Assembly: GCA_964542915.1 (NCBI GenBank)
Contig: CAZIVP010000028.1
Location: 1-30,729 of the forward strand
Reading direction: 5' to 3'
Length of the DNA: 30,729 bases
Source: CAZIVP01 sp964542915
GTDB lineage: Bacteria; Calditrichota; Calditrichia; Calditrichales; Calditrichaceae
Positions 1 through 7,295 of this stretch are shown here, one piece after another (within the stretch, counting starts at the first letter, position 1; the number at the start of each line of letters is the position of its first letter). A model generated the notes under the pieces. It was not told the origin of the DNA. It did no database searches and saw nothing but the letters and a program-made list of their open reading frames with translations. The position numbers and the translations under genes were made by a program.

Positions 1-1737
1 TTAGGTGTTACTTATTTTAAATGCTAAAAGTCCAATTCCCGCTGAACCAAGACATAACAAGAGATCGCCAGAAGTTATACCGTTAACTTTTATATTATCA
101 TAGTGTTCATTTTTCCTGAATCCTAAAGGGATTCCATTACTACCTAGAACATGCTTGACCTTACCATCACTATCCAACAAATATGCCGGTACATGTCCTG
201 CGCCGGAATATTCAATTTCATTATTCGTCGTATTCAGTTTAACTAACAACATTGTCACGTATTTGAATGCATCAAGATCGGAAAAAAGTACATTATTGAG
301 TTTTTTAAGTATTTCCGCCGGATTGGATGCTGTATCTAAAAATGCCCTCAGATAAGCGCGTGTTCCTGCCATAATCAGAGCAGGCCCTATTCCATGGTTG
401 CTGACGTCACCTATGGCTAACCAGAGGTTTCCTTGCGACTTTAGTATAATATCAAAATAATCGCCACCGGTCTCGTCGGCAGGATAATTTTTGCCGGCAA
501 TATCATATCCCGGTAAACGAATATTTGATGTGTACAAACGTTTCTGAATTTCTTTTGCTATCTGTAGACGGATTTCCTGTTCTTTTTTCGCTTTAATATC
601 CGTTATGTCTTTAATGACAGAAACAAAGTTTTTAATTTCCTTATTGCCTTCTTTGATAGGGGTAATGGTATTTTGGATCCAAAAAAGTTCCCCGTTTTTT
701 TTGCGGTTAATCATTTCACATTTATAGGGTTCTCCTCTTAACAGAGTCTGCCACAACTTTCGGTAAAACTCTTTATTGTAATTACCGGACTTGAGTATCC
801 GTGGGGTTTTTCCTATCGCTTCCTCGTTTTTGTAACCGGTTATTGCCTCAAATGCTGGATTCACATATTCAATGAGACCTTCTCTATCGGTCAGTAGGAC
901 AGCATCAGCCGTTTGTTCGATAGCATTCGAAAGTTTCTCTAAATGTTTTTTGGTATTTTTTAAATCGGTTACATCTTCTGTATGGACCAGCACAAGGTCC
1001 GGAGGGATGCAGATATACTGAACGTTTAGTTCCTTTTTTTTGCCCGAGGATTTGAACACATAAGATATCTCGGTATTTATTTTTTTATTTTCTTTAAAAC
1101 TGGTCCAAAAGTCCTTAACAATTGCATCGGATGGATCGGGATACATTTTACTGAATAAGATGCCCTTGAGCTGTTTTATGCTGCCTTCGGTGAAAATCTC
1201 CGCTGCTTTATTATAATCAACCAAGGTAAAATCTTCGCCTGATTTTTTCCATACATAGGTCGGAATTGGAAATCCATTGAATTGAGCCTTTAACAGTTCT
1301 GCGCTTTCCTTAAGGGCGATTTCATATGTTTTACTCTCGGTAATGTCCTTAAAAATTACAATACCGCCCAGGATTGAATTATTATCCCCTATTATAGGAC
1401 TGCCCGAAATATCAATAAATACGCCTTCTGGTCTGGAGTTATTTTTTATGAATACAATTTCACGACATACCTTACCCGTTCTTATTGTTTGAATAAGCGG
1501 TAATTGATCGGAGGGATAAGGCGTGATTTGATCAATATAAAAACAACCATATTCGTCAGACCATGTTCCTGGATCGACCTCTTTCTTGCCTATGCCAAGA
1601 ATTTCTTCAGCAAACTTATTGAAAAATATGAATTCTCCATTTACATCGGCTATGACAACGCCATCAGAAATACTGTTGAAAATCTGCAGGTAGATATTAT
1701 TCCCGTTGTTAAACAACAGGTCAAACTTTTTGTCCAT
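1..1737 (-). CDS. PAS-PAS-PAS sensor with truncated SpoIIE/PP2C-type phosphatase domain
   Basis: Predicted cytoplasmic signalling protein of 578 aa, probably a serine phosphatase in a partner-switching pathway. Three PAS domains are visible: about 15-137 (ending IVIFKDITES), 148-260 and 268-382 (ending VSVIKDITDI), followed by a SpoIIE-like domain from about 390. That domain retains the metal-binding GGDYFD (D426) and GDVSNHG (D444) motifs and the GAGH strand. It stops at GDLLLC plus 16 unrelated residues, where the family normally continues through a TDG motif carrying another metal ligand and about 40-50 more residues. The stop codon lies at positions 1-3, so the truncation is real in this sequence. 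The ATG at 1737 has only a weak upstream GTGAG. No membrane segment is seen. It may be a degraded or metal-deficient phosphatase. Domain identity is confident; activity is doubtful. Confidence 0.85.
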   Translation of the reverse strand: MDKKFDLLFNNGNNIYLQIFNSISDGVVIADVNGEFIFFNKFAEEILGIGKKEVDPGTWSDEYGCFYIDQITPYPSDQLPLIQTIRTGKVCREIVFIKNNSRPEGVFIDISGSPIIGDNNSILGGIVIFKDITESKTYEIALKESAELLKAQFNGFPIPTYVWKKSGEDFTLVDYNKAAEIFTEGSIKQLKGILFSKMYPDPSDAIVKDFWTSFKENKKINTEISYVFKSSGKKKELNVQYICIPPDLVLVHTEDVTDLKNTKKHLEKLSNAIEQTADAVLLTDREGLIEYVNPAFEAITGYKNEEAIGKTPRILKSGNYNKEFYRKLWQTLLRGEPYKCEMINRKKNGELFWIQNTITPIKEGNKEIKNFVSVIKDITDIKAKKEQEIRLQIAKEIQKRLYTSNIRLPGYDIAGKNYPADETGGDYFDIILKSQGNLWLAIGDVSNHGIGPALIMAGTRAYLRAFLDTASNPAEILKKLNNVLFSDLDAFKYVTMLLVKLNTTNNEIEYSGAGHVPAYLLDSDGKVKHVLGSNGIPLGFRKNEHYDNIKVNGITSGDLLLCLGSAGIGLLAFKISNT

Positions 1738-2064
1738 TTTGATATCTCACATATTAAACATCGGCCTATAACCGCAAATTAAGATTTTTATTCCTCAAAG
1801 TATTTACAATACCATGAGATGATATTTTTTTATCCTTACGATAGCCGGACATTACTTTGTTCATTAAGAAGTCCCATTCTATCCGAAGCATAATACCCTA
1901 TCGATACCATAGTACCTAACCCAAGTGCATTTTTCAAATTATGGGAATCGATACGCCTTATAATAAAGGGTGTGAGGTGGTTCACGTTCAGATCATCAAT
2001 TTATTCGTTTATATTGCGCCGTAATTTATTATTGTCTCGGTACATTCACGGACGGAGGTACATT
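1738..2064. other. Divergent intergenic region with weak promoter-like element
   Basis: This AT-rich stretch lies between the divergent PAS/SpoIIE gene and the HipB-integrase pseudogene. A TATAAT box at 1959-1964 faces the pseudogene but has no convincing -35 partner at normal spacing. A good Shine-Dalgarno GGAGGT at 2054-2059 sits 5 nt before the ATG at 2065 and decides that start. Nothing else is recognisable. Confidence 0.4.
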
Positions 2065-2670
2065 ATGAGCGATGTCGTGGTGCAATTTGTCAAACAATGG
2101 AGGCGGCAGGAAGGCCTCACCCACAAGGAACTGGCGCGGAGACGCGCCGGCGTCAAGAAAAGCTTTATAAGCGATCTGGAACGCGGCAAGGCATCCCTTC
2201 GCATGGATAAGGTCGATCAGGTTTTGGACCCATTTGGGCACGAACTGGGCTCTATTAAAAGCGAACCATTGGTATTGACATGGGATCATGTGGATTTCGA
2301 ACGTAAACAGATACAAATTCCCAGCACTCATACGAAAATTGGAAGACACCGGATCATCTCATTTAAGAAAGATCAGCAGTTGGAGACTCTTCTAAAATCG
2401 CTCCCAAAAAGAAAGAGTGGCTATAACCGTCGAACGAAGACATGCCTTATAGCCATTATTGGGTTTCAAAGCACATTTCTCGCAAAATTGCTTAAAATAG
2501 GCTTTGACTGGGCCACATGTCACACTTTCCGGCATACCTACATATCGCATCAGGTTATGGCAGGTGTTCCTATTTCTATGGTTAAAGAATTGAGTATTAC
2601 TACCACCCTAAGTTATGCTCATTTAGCTCAAGCGCATAAATCTGAATTGCAGTTCAAGCGACCCTATTAA
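2065..2670 (+). pseudogene. Chimeric remnant: HipB-like XRE HTH fused to decayed tyrosine integrase
   Basis: The open frame of 201 codons starts at an ATG preceded by GGAGGT. Residues 1-65 form a HipB/y4mF-type helix-turn-helix (GLTHKELA, FISDLERGK), the DNA-binding antitoxin type. From about residue 70 (LTWDHVDFERK) the sequence turns abruptly into the catalytic half of a phage-type integrase (CHTFRHTYISHQVMAGVP, TTLSYAHLA). The first catalytic Arg region is absent. The usual LLGHSS box after VKE is deleted to LS. Bases 2436-2492 encode integrase-like residues (EDMPYSHYWVSKHISRK) only in the -1 frame, so two compensating frameshifts lie inside the ORF. The integrase part must be inactive; the HTH part could still bind DNA. 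No HipA follows. The remnant lies about 90 nt from tRNA-Leu, a common integration target. Confidence 0.8.
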
Positions 2671-2703
2671 CAGAGTACTGCGACGTATGTGCGACTTGCA
2701 ACT

Positions 2704-2748
2704 AAAAAAAGGGTTTACAGTTGAACTCTCAGAATCCTGTAAACCCTT
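2704..2748 (-). terminator. Rho-independent terminator of the tRNA block
   Basis: Inverted arms at 2709-2720 and 2737-2748 (AAGGGTTTACAG on the minus strand) form a perfect 12-bp stem. Read on the minus strand, the stem is followed directly by a run of seven T at 2710-2704. It lies about 10 nt after the 3' end of tRNA-Leu and ends the stable-RNA transcript. Confidence 0.92.
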
Positions 2749-2758
2749 GCTATTCCTG

Positions 2759-2844
2759 TACCGAGGGCGGGACTTGAACCCGCACGGCTCTAATGAGCCA
2801 AGGGATTTTAAGTCCCTTGTGTCTGCCAATTCCACCACCTCGGC
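2759..2844 (-). tRNA. tRNA-Leu (anticodon TAA)
   Basis: The minus strand folds as an 86-nt class II tRNA. The acceptor is GCCGAGG against CCTCGGT with discriminator A. The anticodon stem AGGGA/TCCCT encloses CTTAAAA with TAA at the anticodon. There is a long variable arm (GGCTC/GAGCC) and a T arm GCGGG-TTCAAGT-CCCGC. The 3' CCA is not encoded. It is the last of three tRNAs before the terminator. Confidence 0.96.
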
Positions 2845-2859
2845 AAAAATCTCTTTTTG

Positions 2860-2932
2860 AGGCGACGGCCGGATTCGAACCGGCGAATAAAGGTTTTGCA
2901 GACCTCTCCCTTAGCCACTTGGGTACGTCGCC
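2860..2932 (-). tRNA. tRNA-Cys (anticodon GCA)
   Basis: The acceptor is GGCGACG/CGTCGCC with discriminator U, typical of tRNA-Cys. The anticodon stem AGGT/ACCT holds the loop CTGCAAA with anticodon GCA. The T arm is GCCGG-TTCGAAT-CCGGC. The 3' CCA is not encoded. The gene lies 15 nt upstream of tRNA-Leu on the same strand. Confidence 0.96.
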
Positions 2933-2948
2933 TTTTCATAATAAAAAG

Positions 2949-3021
2949 AGCGAGAGACGGGATTCGAACCCGCGACCCCAACCTTGGCAAGGTTGTGCTC
3001 TACCAGCTGAGCTACTCTCGC
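2949..3021 (-). tRNA. tRNA-Gly (anticodon GCC)
   Basis: The acceptor is GCGAGAG/CTCTCGC with discriminator U. The anticodon stem CAACC/GGTTG encloses TTGCCAA with anticodon GCC. The T arm is GCGGG-TTCGAAT-CCCGT. The 3' CCA is not encoded. It is the first tRNA of the three-gene cluster downstream of the promoter at 3120-3148. Confidence 0.96.
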
Positions 3022-3086
3022 TTTCTTAACTTTAAATTTTCTGATTCAAAATTGCTTTTTCAAAGGCATCGCTCAACCGACGCCGA

Positions 3087-3104
3087 ACATACATCCATGT
3101 ATGT
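3087..3104. repeat. Perfect 8-bp inverted repeat in the tRNA leader
   Basis: ACATACAT, two C, then ATGTATGT form a perfect palindrome just downstream of the -10 element of the tRNA promoter. It could be an operator or a hairpin in the primary transcript leader. No known regulator is recognised. Confidence 0.55.
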
Positions 3105-3119
3105 AACATAAAGAATAAA

Positions 3120-3148
3120 AATTTACGTCTTCTTTTAATTTATGTCAA
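3120..3148 (-). promoter_or_regulatory. Sigma70-type promoter for the tRNA cluster
   Basis: On the minus strand a perfect -35 TTGACA (3148-3143) is followed after 17 bp by TAAATT (3125-3120) as the -10. It points toward tRNA-Gly, tRNA-Cys and tRNA-Leu, about 100 nt downstream. Confidence 0.7.
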
Positions 3149-3155
3149 ATTATTT

Positions 3156-3287
3156 TTAGCGCTCACGCCGCTTGATTTGCTCGATCAGGGATCGCTTTTT
3201 TTGATTCAATTTCCGTTGAGAATTTCGCGCTTTAAATAACAATCCCACAAAAATAATGGCTAAAATGATTATAATAATTTTCGTCAT
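3156..3287 (-). CDS. 43-aa single-pass membrane microprotein, unknown
   Basis: This short ORF begins with an ATG at 3287, only 13 nt beyond the 3' end of the tmRNA gene on the same strand. Residues 4-18 are almost all Ile, Leu, Val, Ala, Phe and Gly (a membrane helix). The tail from residue 19 is strongly basic with many Arg and Lys and ends KRRER, so it should sit in the inner membrane with a cytoplasmic positive tail. No Shine-Dalgarno is visible, which is the main doubt. It may be read from the ssrA primary transcript or from its own promoter. The amino-acid composition looks like a genuine small membrane protein rather than random translation. No family is recognised. Confidence 0.5.
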   Translation of the reverse strand: MTKIIIIILAIIFVGLLFKARNSQRKLNQKKRSLIEQIKRRER

Positions 3288-3300
3288 ATGCTAATCATAG

Positions 3301-3677
3301 TGGAGACGCCGGGAGTCGAACCCGGGTCCGGACATGGACCAATGTAAACCTCTACAATCATAGCCGGTAATTACGTCTCGCCTTATATCCGGCTTACCGA
3401 CCTGCCAAATATAAGACCAGTCCGTTTAAATATTGACATCCAGCATACGGACACTGCTAAATGCCAATCCACCTTAATTGGCGTCTCCAAAATCCCCGGT
3501 GGATGAGAGATTATAGAGACGTGGCAGTCATCTTATGCTGCCATTGCGTAATCATAGTCGGCACTTATCGTGCTTAAGACCAGTTTTAGCCCAAAGGCTC
3601 CCTTACGGGACGGGATAGTCAAAGCCCGGATTGCCGTTTACATCCTTCTCATGCCCGTCGAATCCAGTATCGTCCCC
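3301..3677 (-). ncRNA. ssrA: tmRNA (10Sa RNA)
   Basis: The RNA rescues stalled ribosomes by trans-translation. The minus-strand 5' end GGGGACG pairs with the 3' strand CGTCTCC followed by discriminator A. The characteristic 5' TGGATTCGACGGGCAT and the tRNA-like T arm CCGGG-TTCGACT-CCCGG are both present. The length of about 377 nt is normal for one-piece tmRNA. An internal tag frame encodes ADYDYAMAA and a stop. Several inverted repeats between tag and 3' end fit the usual pseudoknots. The 3' CCA is not encoded. The tag ending YAMAA resembles, from memory, the green sulfur bacterial tag. Confidence 0.96.
3533..3562 (-). other. tmRNA proteolysis-tag reading frame ADYDYAMAA
   Basis: The resume codon is GCC at 3562-3560 and the stop TAA is at 3535-3533, giving nine residues after the alanine carried by the tmRNA itself. 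The C-terminal AA is the ClpXP/ClpAP-type degron. The exact resume codon is inferred by analogy with other tmRNAs. Confidence 0.85.
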
Positions 3678-3734
3678 AATGACAAAGATCAAATGCGCTT
3701 TATTAACAAAAGTAAAAACTTTAAGTTCCAAAAG

Positions 3735-3800
3735 AAGAAAGGTGGCAGTCTTGAGAAGGCCGGGGGAAAGCCTATAAAACAGACGCGTGCCACCTTTCTT
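3735..3800. repeat. 13-bp inverted repeat upstream of ssrA, possible terminator
   Basis: Perfect 13-bp arms lie at 3735-3747 and 3788-3800 (AAGAAAGGTGGCA and complement). They enclose about 40 nt with a smaller AGGC/GCCT hairpin inside. The element separates the end of the DCC gene (3920) from the 5' end of ssrA (3677). On the minus strand the 3' arm runs into a pyrimidine-rich tract, so it may terminate the upstream transcript. The long, substructured loop is unusual for a simple terminator. Confidence 0.5.
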
Positions 3801-3919
3801 GTGTTTAGCAAATTCAATTTAAAACTTCAAAACTTCATGTGCAATATCTCAAGCAATTTATTTCACATTTCTTTCCTCTCTGTAATAATGGTATGCATTA
3901 TATGGCAATTTGTTTCGTG

Positions 3920-4342
3920 CTAATCTATAAATCGCTTGTTCCATTTAGGTTTTGGCATTGGGCAACGCGCTTTTTTACCAAACCAACGATAACGGTGCGA
4001 CGCGATAAAATCATAAATCCCATCCCTTATATTTCTCGGAACAATTCTAAATATGTAAATAATGTTCCAGGGCATGCCCAAATATTGCATTATCTTTAAT
4101 ACGGCATCCGATTTCGTATAGAATTGACCTTCTTCATAATATACAATACTATCAATATGATTTAACCAGCCATATTTGTTTTCTTTTAATGATTCCACCC
4201 AGTCGGATTGCAAGCTCGTAAAATAAAGGCGCTCCTGATGATCCCGTTTCAGAAGGAAATATACCGACGCATTACACAAGTTGCACACTCCGTCAAAAAA
4301 AACGATTCTCGAATAGGTGTTTAATGTTTTTTCAACCGTCAA
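3920..4342 (-). CDS. DCC family (DUF393) thiol-disulfide oxidoreductase-like protein
   Basis: This 140-aa protein carries the defining N-terminal motif FFDGVCNLCNASV (D17, C20, C23) of the DCC/DUF393 (YuxK-like) family, then the typical middle (LYFTSLQSD, YYEEGQFYTKSDAVL). Members are predicted thioredoxin-like redox proteins, but the substrate is usually unknown. The start is a TTG at 4342: an upstream in-frame stop and the lack of any Met before the motif exclude ATG starts. No clear Shine-Dalgarno is seen. It lies 84 nt downstream of the HAD phosphatase gene on the same strand and may be co-transcribed with glgA. The Cys pair suggests reversible thiol chemistry; this is family knowledge, not visible activity. 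Confidence 0.85.
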   Translation of the reverse strand: MTVEKTLNTYSRIVFFDGVCNLCNASVYFLLKRDHQERLYFTSLQSDWVESLKENKYGWLNHIDSIVYYEEGQFYTKSDAVLKIMQYLGMPWNIIYIFRIVPRNIRDGIYDFIASHRYRWFGKKARCPMPKPKWNKRFID

Positions 4343-4426
4343 TGTAAACCCAATGCTTTTATATCATATAATAAATTACCTGTTTTTTTGATTAAACGGG
4401 CACAAAACTGAATGTGCAGTCGGTTT

Positions 4427-5200
4427 CTAAAAAAATGGCATTTGTGGAAGGTCCGAAATGGAATCCATTATAAAATCCGGTTTTATTGCTGATTTCTCTA
4501 AATCCTTTTCTCTGAATTTACCTGTGCGCACAAGGCATGCCATTATATCTCTATTTTTAGCACCCGCAATATCCGATTCGATATCGTCGCCTATCATTGC
4601 AACTTCCTGTGCAGTCATACCGAGATGTGATAAAGCCATATCAAAAAAGGCTTTTGACGGTTTTCCAACGATCGTCGCCTGTGTGTTGGCCGCATATTCG
4701 AGCAAAGCAACAAACGGTCCGGCATCCAGTTGATAGCCGCCATCGCTTAACCAGAATCGGTTTTTTTGTAACGCGATTAACCGTGCGCCGGAGAACAAGT
4801 GCAAAAATGCATCATTCAGCATTTTATAAGATACCGTTTCGCCCGGGTCGCCCGCCACTACAAAATCAACCTTTTTGTTTTTCTCCGCCAAACCTTCGAA
4901 TTCCTTTTGAGCGTCCTCCAGCAGCAGCAAATGGCAATTTCCTTGTTTTTTCTGAACATAGTAAACGGCGGCGGTTACGGCGCTAAAAATGCAATCTTTA
5001 TTGACATGAATGCCCATCGCGGCCAATTTTTTCTGCAGGCTCTCCCTGCTTTTCATGGTGGTATTGGTTAAAAAACGAAACGGTATACCGCTATCTTCCA
5101 ACCATTGAATAGTCTCTACGGCGCCTTCGATAGGGGTGTTATCATTATATATGACGCCGTCAAGGTCGATTAGCAGCCCCTTTATTTTGTTTGCTGCCAT
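4427..5200 (-). CDS. HAD-IIA family phosphatase (NagD/LHPP-like)
   Basis: A 257-aa haloacid dehalogenase-fold phosphatase of class IIA. Motif I is LLIDLDGVIY (nucleophile D12, acid/base D14), motif II FLTNTT (T45), motif III Lys in IVGKPSK (K180) and motif IV MIGDDIESD (D205, D206, D210). The cap between motifs II and III spans about 60-175. Closest by eye are the NagD and LHPP (TIGR01458-like) groups; the substrate cannot be told and may be a small phosphate ester. The ATG at 5200 has AAGGAA 4 nt upstream. The gene overlaps the end of glgA by 41 nt, so translation is probably coupled; a role near sugar phosphate or glycogen metabolism is inference only. Confidence 0.88.
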   Translation of the reverse strand: MAANKIKGLLIDLDGVIYNDNTPIEGAVETIQWLEDSGIPFRFLTNTTMKSRESLQKKLAAMGIHVNKDCIFSAVTAAVYYVQKKQGNCHLLLLEDAQKEFEGLAEKNKKVDFVVAGDPGETVSYKMLNDAFLHLFSGARLIALQKNRFWLSDGGYQLDAGPFVALLEYAANTQATIVGKPSKAFFDMALSHLGMTAQEVAMIGDDIESDIAGAKNRDIMACLVRTGKFREKDLEKSAIKPDFIMDSISDLPQMPFF

Positions 5201-6668
5201 AATTTCCTTCCGATGTTAATAATCCTTCATAGAGTTTAATGTACTTATCCACTTGTTTGGACCACGAAAAATCCTGCTGCATGGCGCGTTTCATTAATTT
5301 GCGCCATACGGCGCGATAAGAAAAAGTCGTTAGGGCATGCTCCATTGCCCACAACAGACCTTGCGGCGTGTAATGTTCAAAAACAAAACCCGTCCCGCTT
5401 TGCTTTTGCCAGTTGTAGGGTTCAACCGTATCGGCCAATCCTCCCGTTCTACGAACGATCGGGATGGTACCGTATTTCAAACTATATATCTGGTTTAGTC
5501 CGCAAGGTTCATATCGTGAGGGCATTACAAACATATCCGCGCCCGCTTCGATCATATGGGAGAGTTCGTTGTGATAACCACGGTAAAATACCAACTGCTC
5601 CGGATAGGACAATTGCAGTTGATATAGAAATGTCTCAAATTTTTGTTGACCATTTCCCAGAATAATAAACTGAACGTCATGCTTCTCAAATAGCGACTGT
5701 AAACTACCATTCAACAACTCAATACCCTTTTGATCCACTAAACGGGTAACCATGCCCATAACAGGCACGCCGGCCCGATACGTTAAACCCACCGATTTTA
5801 ACAACGCTCGTTTATTGACGACCTTGCCGCGCAAATCCTGAGCCGAGTAGTTCCGTTTAATCCAGGGATCTCCGGTAGGATTCCATGTTTCATAGTCCAC
5901 CCCGTTGACAATCCCGCTCAGGTCTTTCGATCGCGACCGTAAAAGCGCATCCAGTCCCTCGCCCATTGCAGGCGTTTGAATTTCTTCAGCATACGTTCGG
6001 CTAACGGTCGTGAGTTTATCCGAATGCATGATACCTGTTCTCAGGAAATTTATTTTTCCAAAATACAACTCCGTTGAATCAAACCATTGATAATAATCGG
6101 AAAGACCGATATCATTGATTTTATCGGCATTAAAAACGCCCTGATAACCGATGTTATGTAAGGTTAATACACAACGAACGCGGGATAATGCCTTTTCCGA
6201 ACGATAATGGGTTTTCAGATAGACGGGTATCAGAGCCGTTTGCCAATCATTGCAATGAAAAATATCCGGATACCAACCTTGATTTTTACAAATCTCAATG
6301 GCAGCCTTTGACAGAAAAGCAAAACGCACCGGTTCGTCCCAGTCATCGCTATAAATATCCGTACGATGGTACAACACCGGACAATGAATGAAATATATTT
6401 TAGCCGAACTCTTAGGCAAAGTGGTTTCATAAACATCGAAGTAGTAGCTTTTCCCACCCAATTTAAGTTCTAACTTATTCGAGTTGCGCATCGGTTTTAA
6501 CAGATACCCTCTCATATCAATGACTGAATAAAGGGGCATGATTAACCGAATGTCATGTTTTTTTTCACTGAGATACTTGCCCAGCGCCGCGGATACATCG
6601 GCCAGTCCGCCTGTTTTGGCAAAGGGATAAATTTCGGAGGAGACATAACAAATCTTTAATTTGCTCAT
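5160..6668 (-). CDS. glgA: Glycogen synthase (ADP-glucose type, GT5)
   Basis: This cytoplasmic enzyme transfers glucose from ADP-glucose to alpha-1,4-glucan. The N-terminal Rossmann half opens with KICYVSSEIYPFAKTGGLADV, containing the KTGGL substrate-binding motif (K18). The C-terminal half contains PSRYEPCGLNQIYSLKYGTIPIVRRTGGLADTV, the EPCGL and TGGL signatures of GT5. Length about 502 aa is normal. I prefer the ATG at 6668; a TTG two codons upstream is possible, and neither has a strong ribosome site. The HAD phosphatase gene overlaps its 3' end. No other glg gene is in the window. Confidence 0.95.
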   Translation of the reverse strand: MSKLKICYVSSEIYPFAKTGGLADVSAALGKYLSEKKHDIRLIMPLYSVIDMRGYLLKPMRNSNKLELKLGGKSYYFDVYETTLPKSSAKIYFIHCPVLYHRTDIYSDDWDEPVRFAFLSKAAIEICKNQGWYPDIFHCNDWQTALIPVYLKTHYRSEKALSRVRCVLTLHNIGYQGVFNADKINDIGLSDYYQWFDSTELYFGKINFLRTGIMHSDKLTTVSRTYAEEIQTPAMGEGLDALLRSRSKDLSGIVNGVDYETWNPTGDPWIKRNYSAQDLRGKVVNKRALLKSVGLTYRAGVPVMGMVTRLVDQKGIELLNGSLQSLFEKHDVQFIILGNGQQKFETFLYQLQLSYPEQLVFYRGYHNELSHMIEAGADMFVMPSRYEPCGLNQIYSLKYGTIPIVRRTGGLADTVEPYNWQKQSGTGFVFEHYTPQGLLWAMEHALTTFSYRAVWRKLMKRAMQQDFSWSKQVDKYIKLYEGLLTSEGNYGSKQNKGAANRP

Positions 6669-6991
6669 AACCAACTCTATGAAAAAATTTTAATTAAATG
6701 CATTTTTCAATTCATGTACTTGTTCAGCATCCCATTATCCTATATTGAGCTAATCATTTTGATGTATTTATTAGCCCCACCTTTATAAAAATTCATTAAT
6801 GGTTATTTTATCCTATAAACGGCAAAACATTTTCGCGTTATAAATTTAGAAACGTGCTACCAAATACATAAAATCCATAATATGCATACAAATCAACCAT
6901 AGCGCTGTGGACTAACATTCGGCATCTGCTTTTGTTTTAAAAACGATTTCTGCATGCCCTTCGCGCCTTTCATTATTCAGAGATGTTCACA
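6669..6991. other. AT-rich intergenic region upstream of glgA
   Basis: About 320 nt, strongly AT-rich, between glgA and a small membrane ORF, both on the minus strand. It presumably carries the glgA promoter, but no hexamer pair stands out. No RNA gene, long inverted repeat or further ORF could be supported. Confidence 0.4.
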
Positions 6992-7171
6992 TTAGTTGAG
7001 ATATTTATAAATAATTAAAAAGAAAATCGGTATCAAAAATCCGATGATTGTCAGCCAGGCGCCTCGTCCCTTAATCCCATTTTTACCCTTTAATATGAAC
7101 AATCCCGAAACAGCCAAATAACCAATATCGTGATGTAAAACCCGATTCCATTTTAGCGAGGTTATCGTCAT
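6992..7171 (-). CDS. Small membrane protein, hypothetical (59 aa)
   Basis: The ORF starts at an ATG (7171) and encodes a moderately hydrophobic N-terminal half (GYLAVSGLFIL), a basic loop (KGKNGIKGRG) and a clear C-terminal membrane helix (about residues 39-57). It could be a two-helix inner-membrane peptide or the tail of a decayed larger gene. Shine-Dalgarno support is weak. It lies after the terminator-like hairpin of the DUF4920 gene, so it would need its own promoter. No family is recognised. Confidence 0.35.
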   Translation of the reverse strand: MTITSLKWNRVLHHDIGYLAVSGLFILKGKNGIKGRGAWLTIIGFLIPIFFLIIYKYLN

Positions 7172-7230
7172 AGTCCACAAACGGTTTCTGTTAAAATTTG
7201 ACGGGGCCTTTTATTTAAAAACATACAGCA

Positions 7231-7262
7231 AGTCCTCCCGCATCCTAATGCTCAGGAGGACT
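7231..7262 (-). terminator. Probable terminator after the DUF4920 gene
   Basis: An 8-bp stem (AGTCCTCC at 7231-7238 with GGAGGACT at 7255-7262) lies about 35 nt beyond the DUF4920 stop. On the minus strand it is followed by a T-rich stretch, ending in TTTTTAAAT about 10 nt further. The tail is not immediately adjacent, so termination is likely but not certain. Confidence 0.5.
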
Positions 7263-7295
7263 ATAGTGTACTGCACGCATGGGCGAGGGCCGCTG

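Noticed and set aside
2065..2670. Functional integrase or hipBA toxin-antitoxin operon
   Set aside because: The integrase lacks catalytic residues and has internal frameshifts; no hipA follows the hipB-like part.
2623..3111. Several open frames across the tRNA cluster on both strands
   Set aside because: They translate tRNA sequence (for example strings read through T arms); the tRNAs are unambiguous and the frames have no ribosome sites.
3570..3923. Plus-strand open frame of 117 codons
   Set aside because: It runs antisense through the 5' part of the tmRNA gene and the inverted repeat; low-complexity composition and no ribosome site.
6669..6674. TTG start two codons before the glgA ATG
   Set aside because: The ATG at 6668 gives the canonical GlgA N-terminus and the TTG has no better ribosome site.
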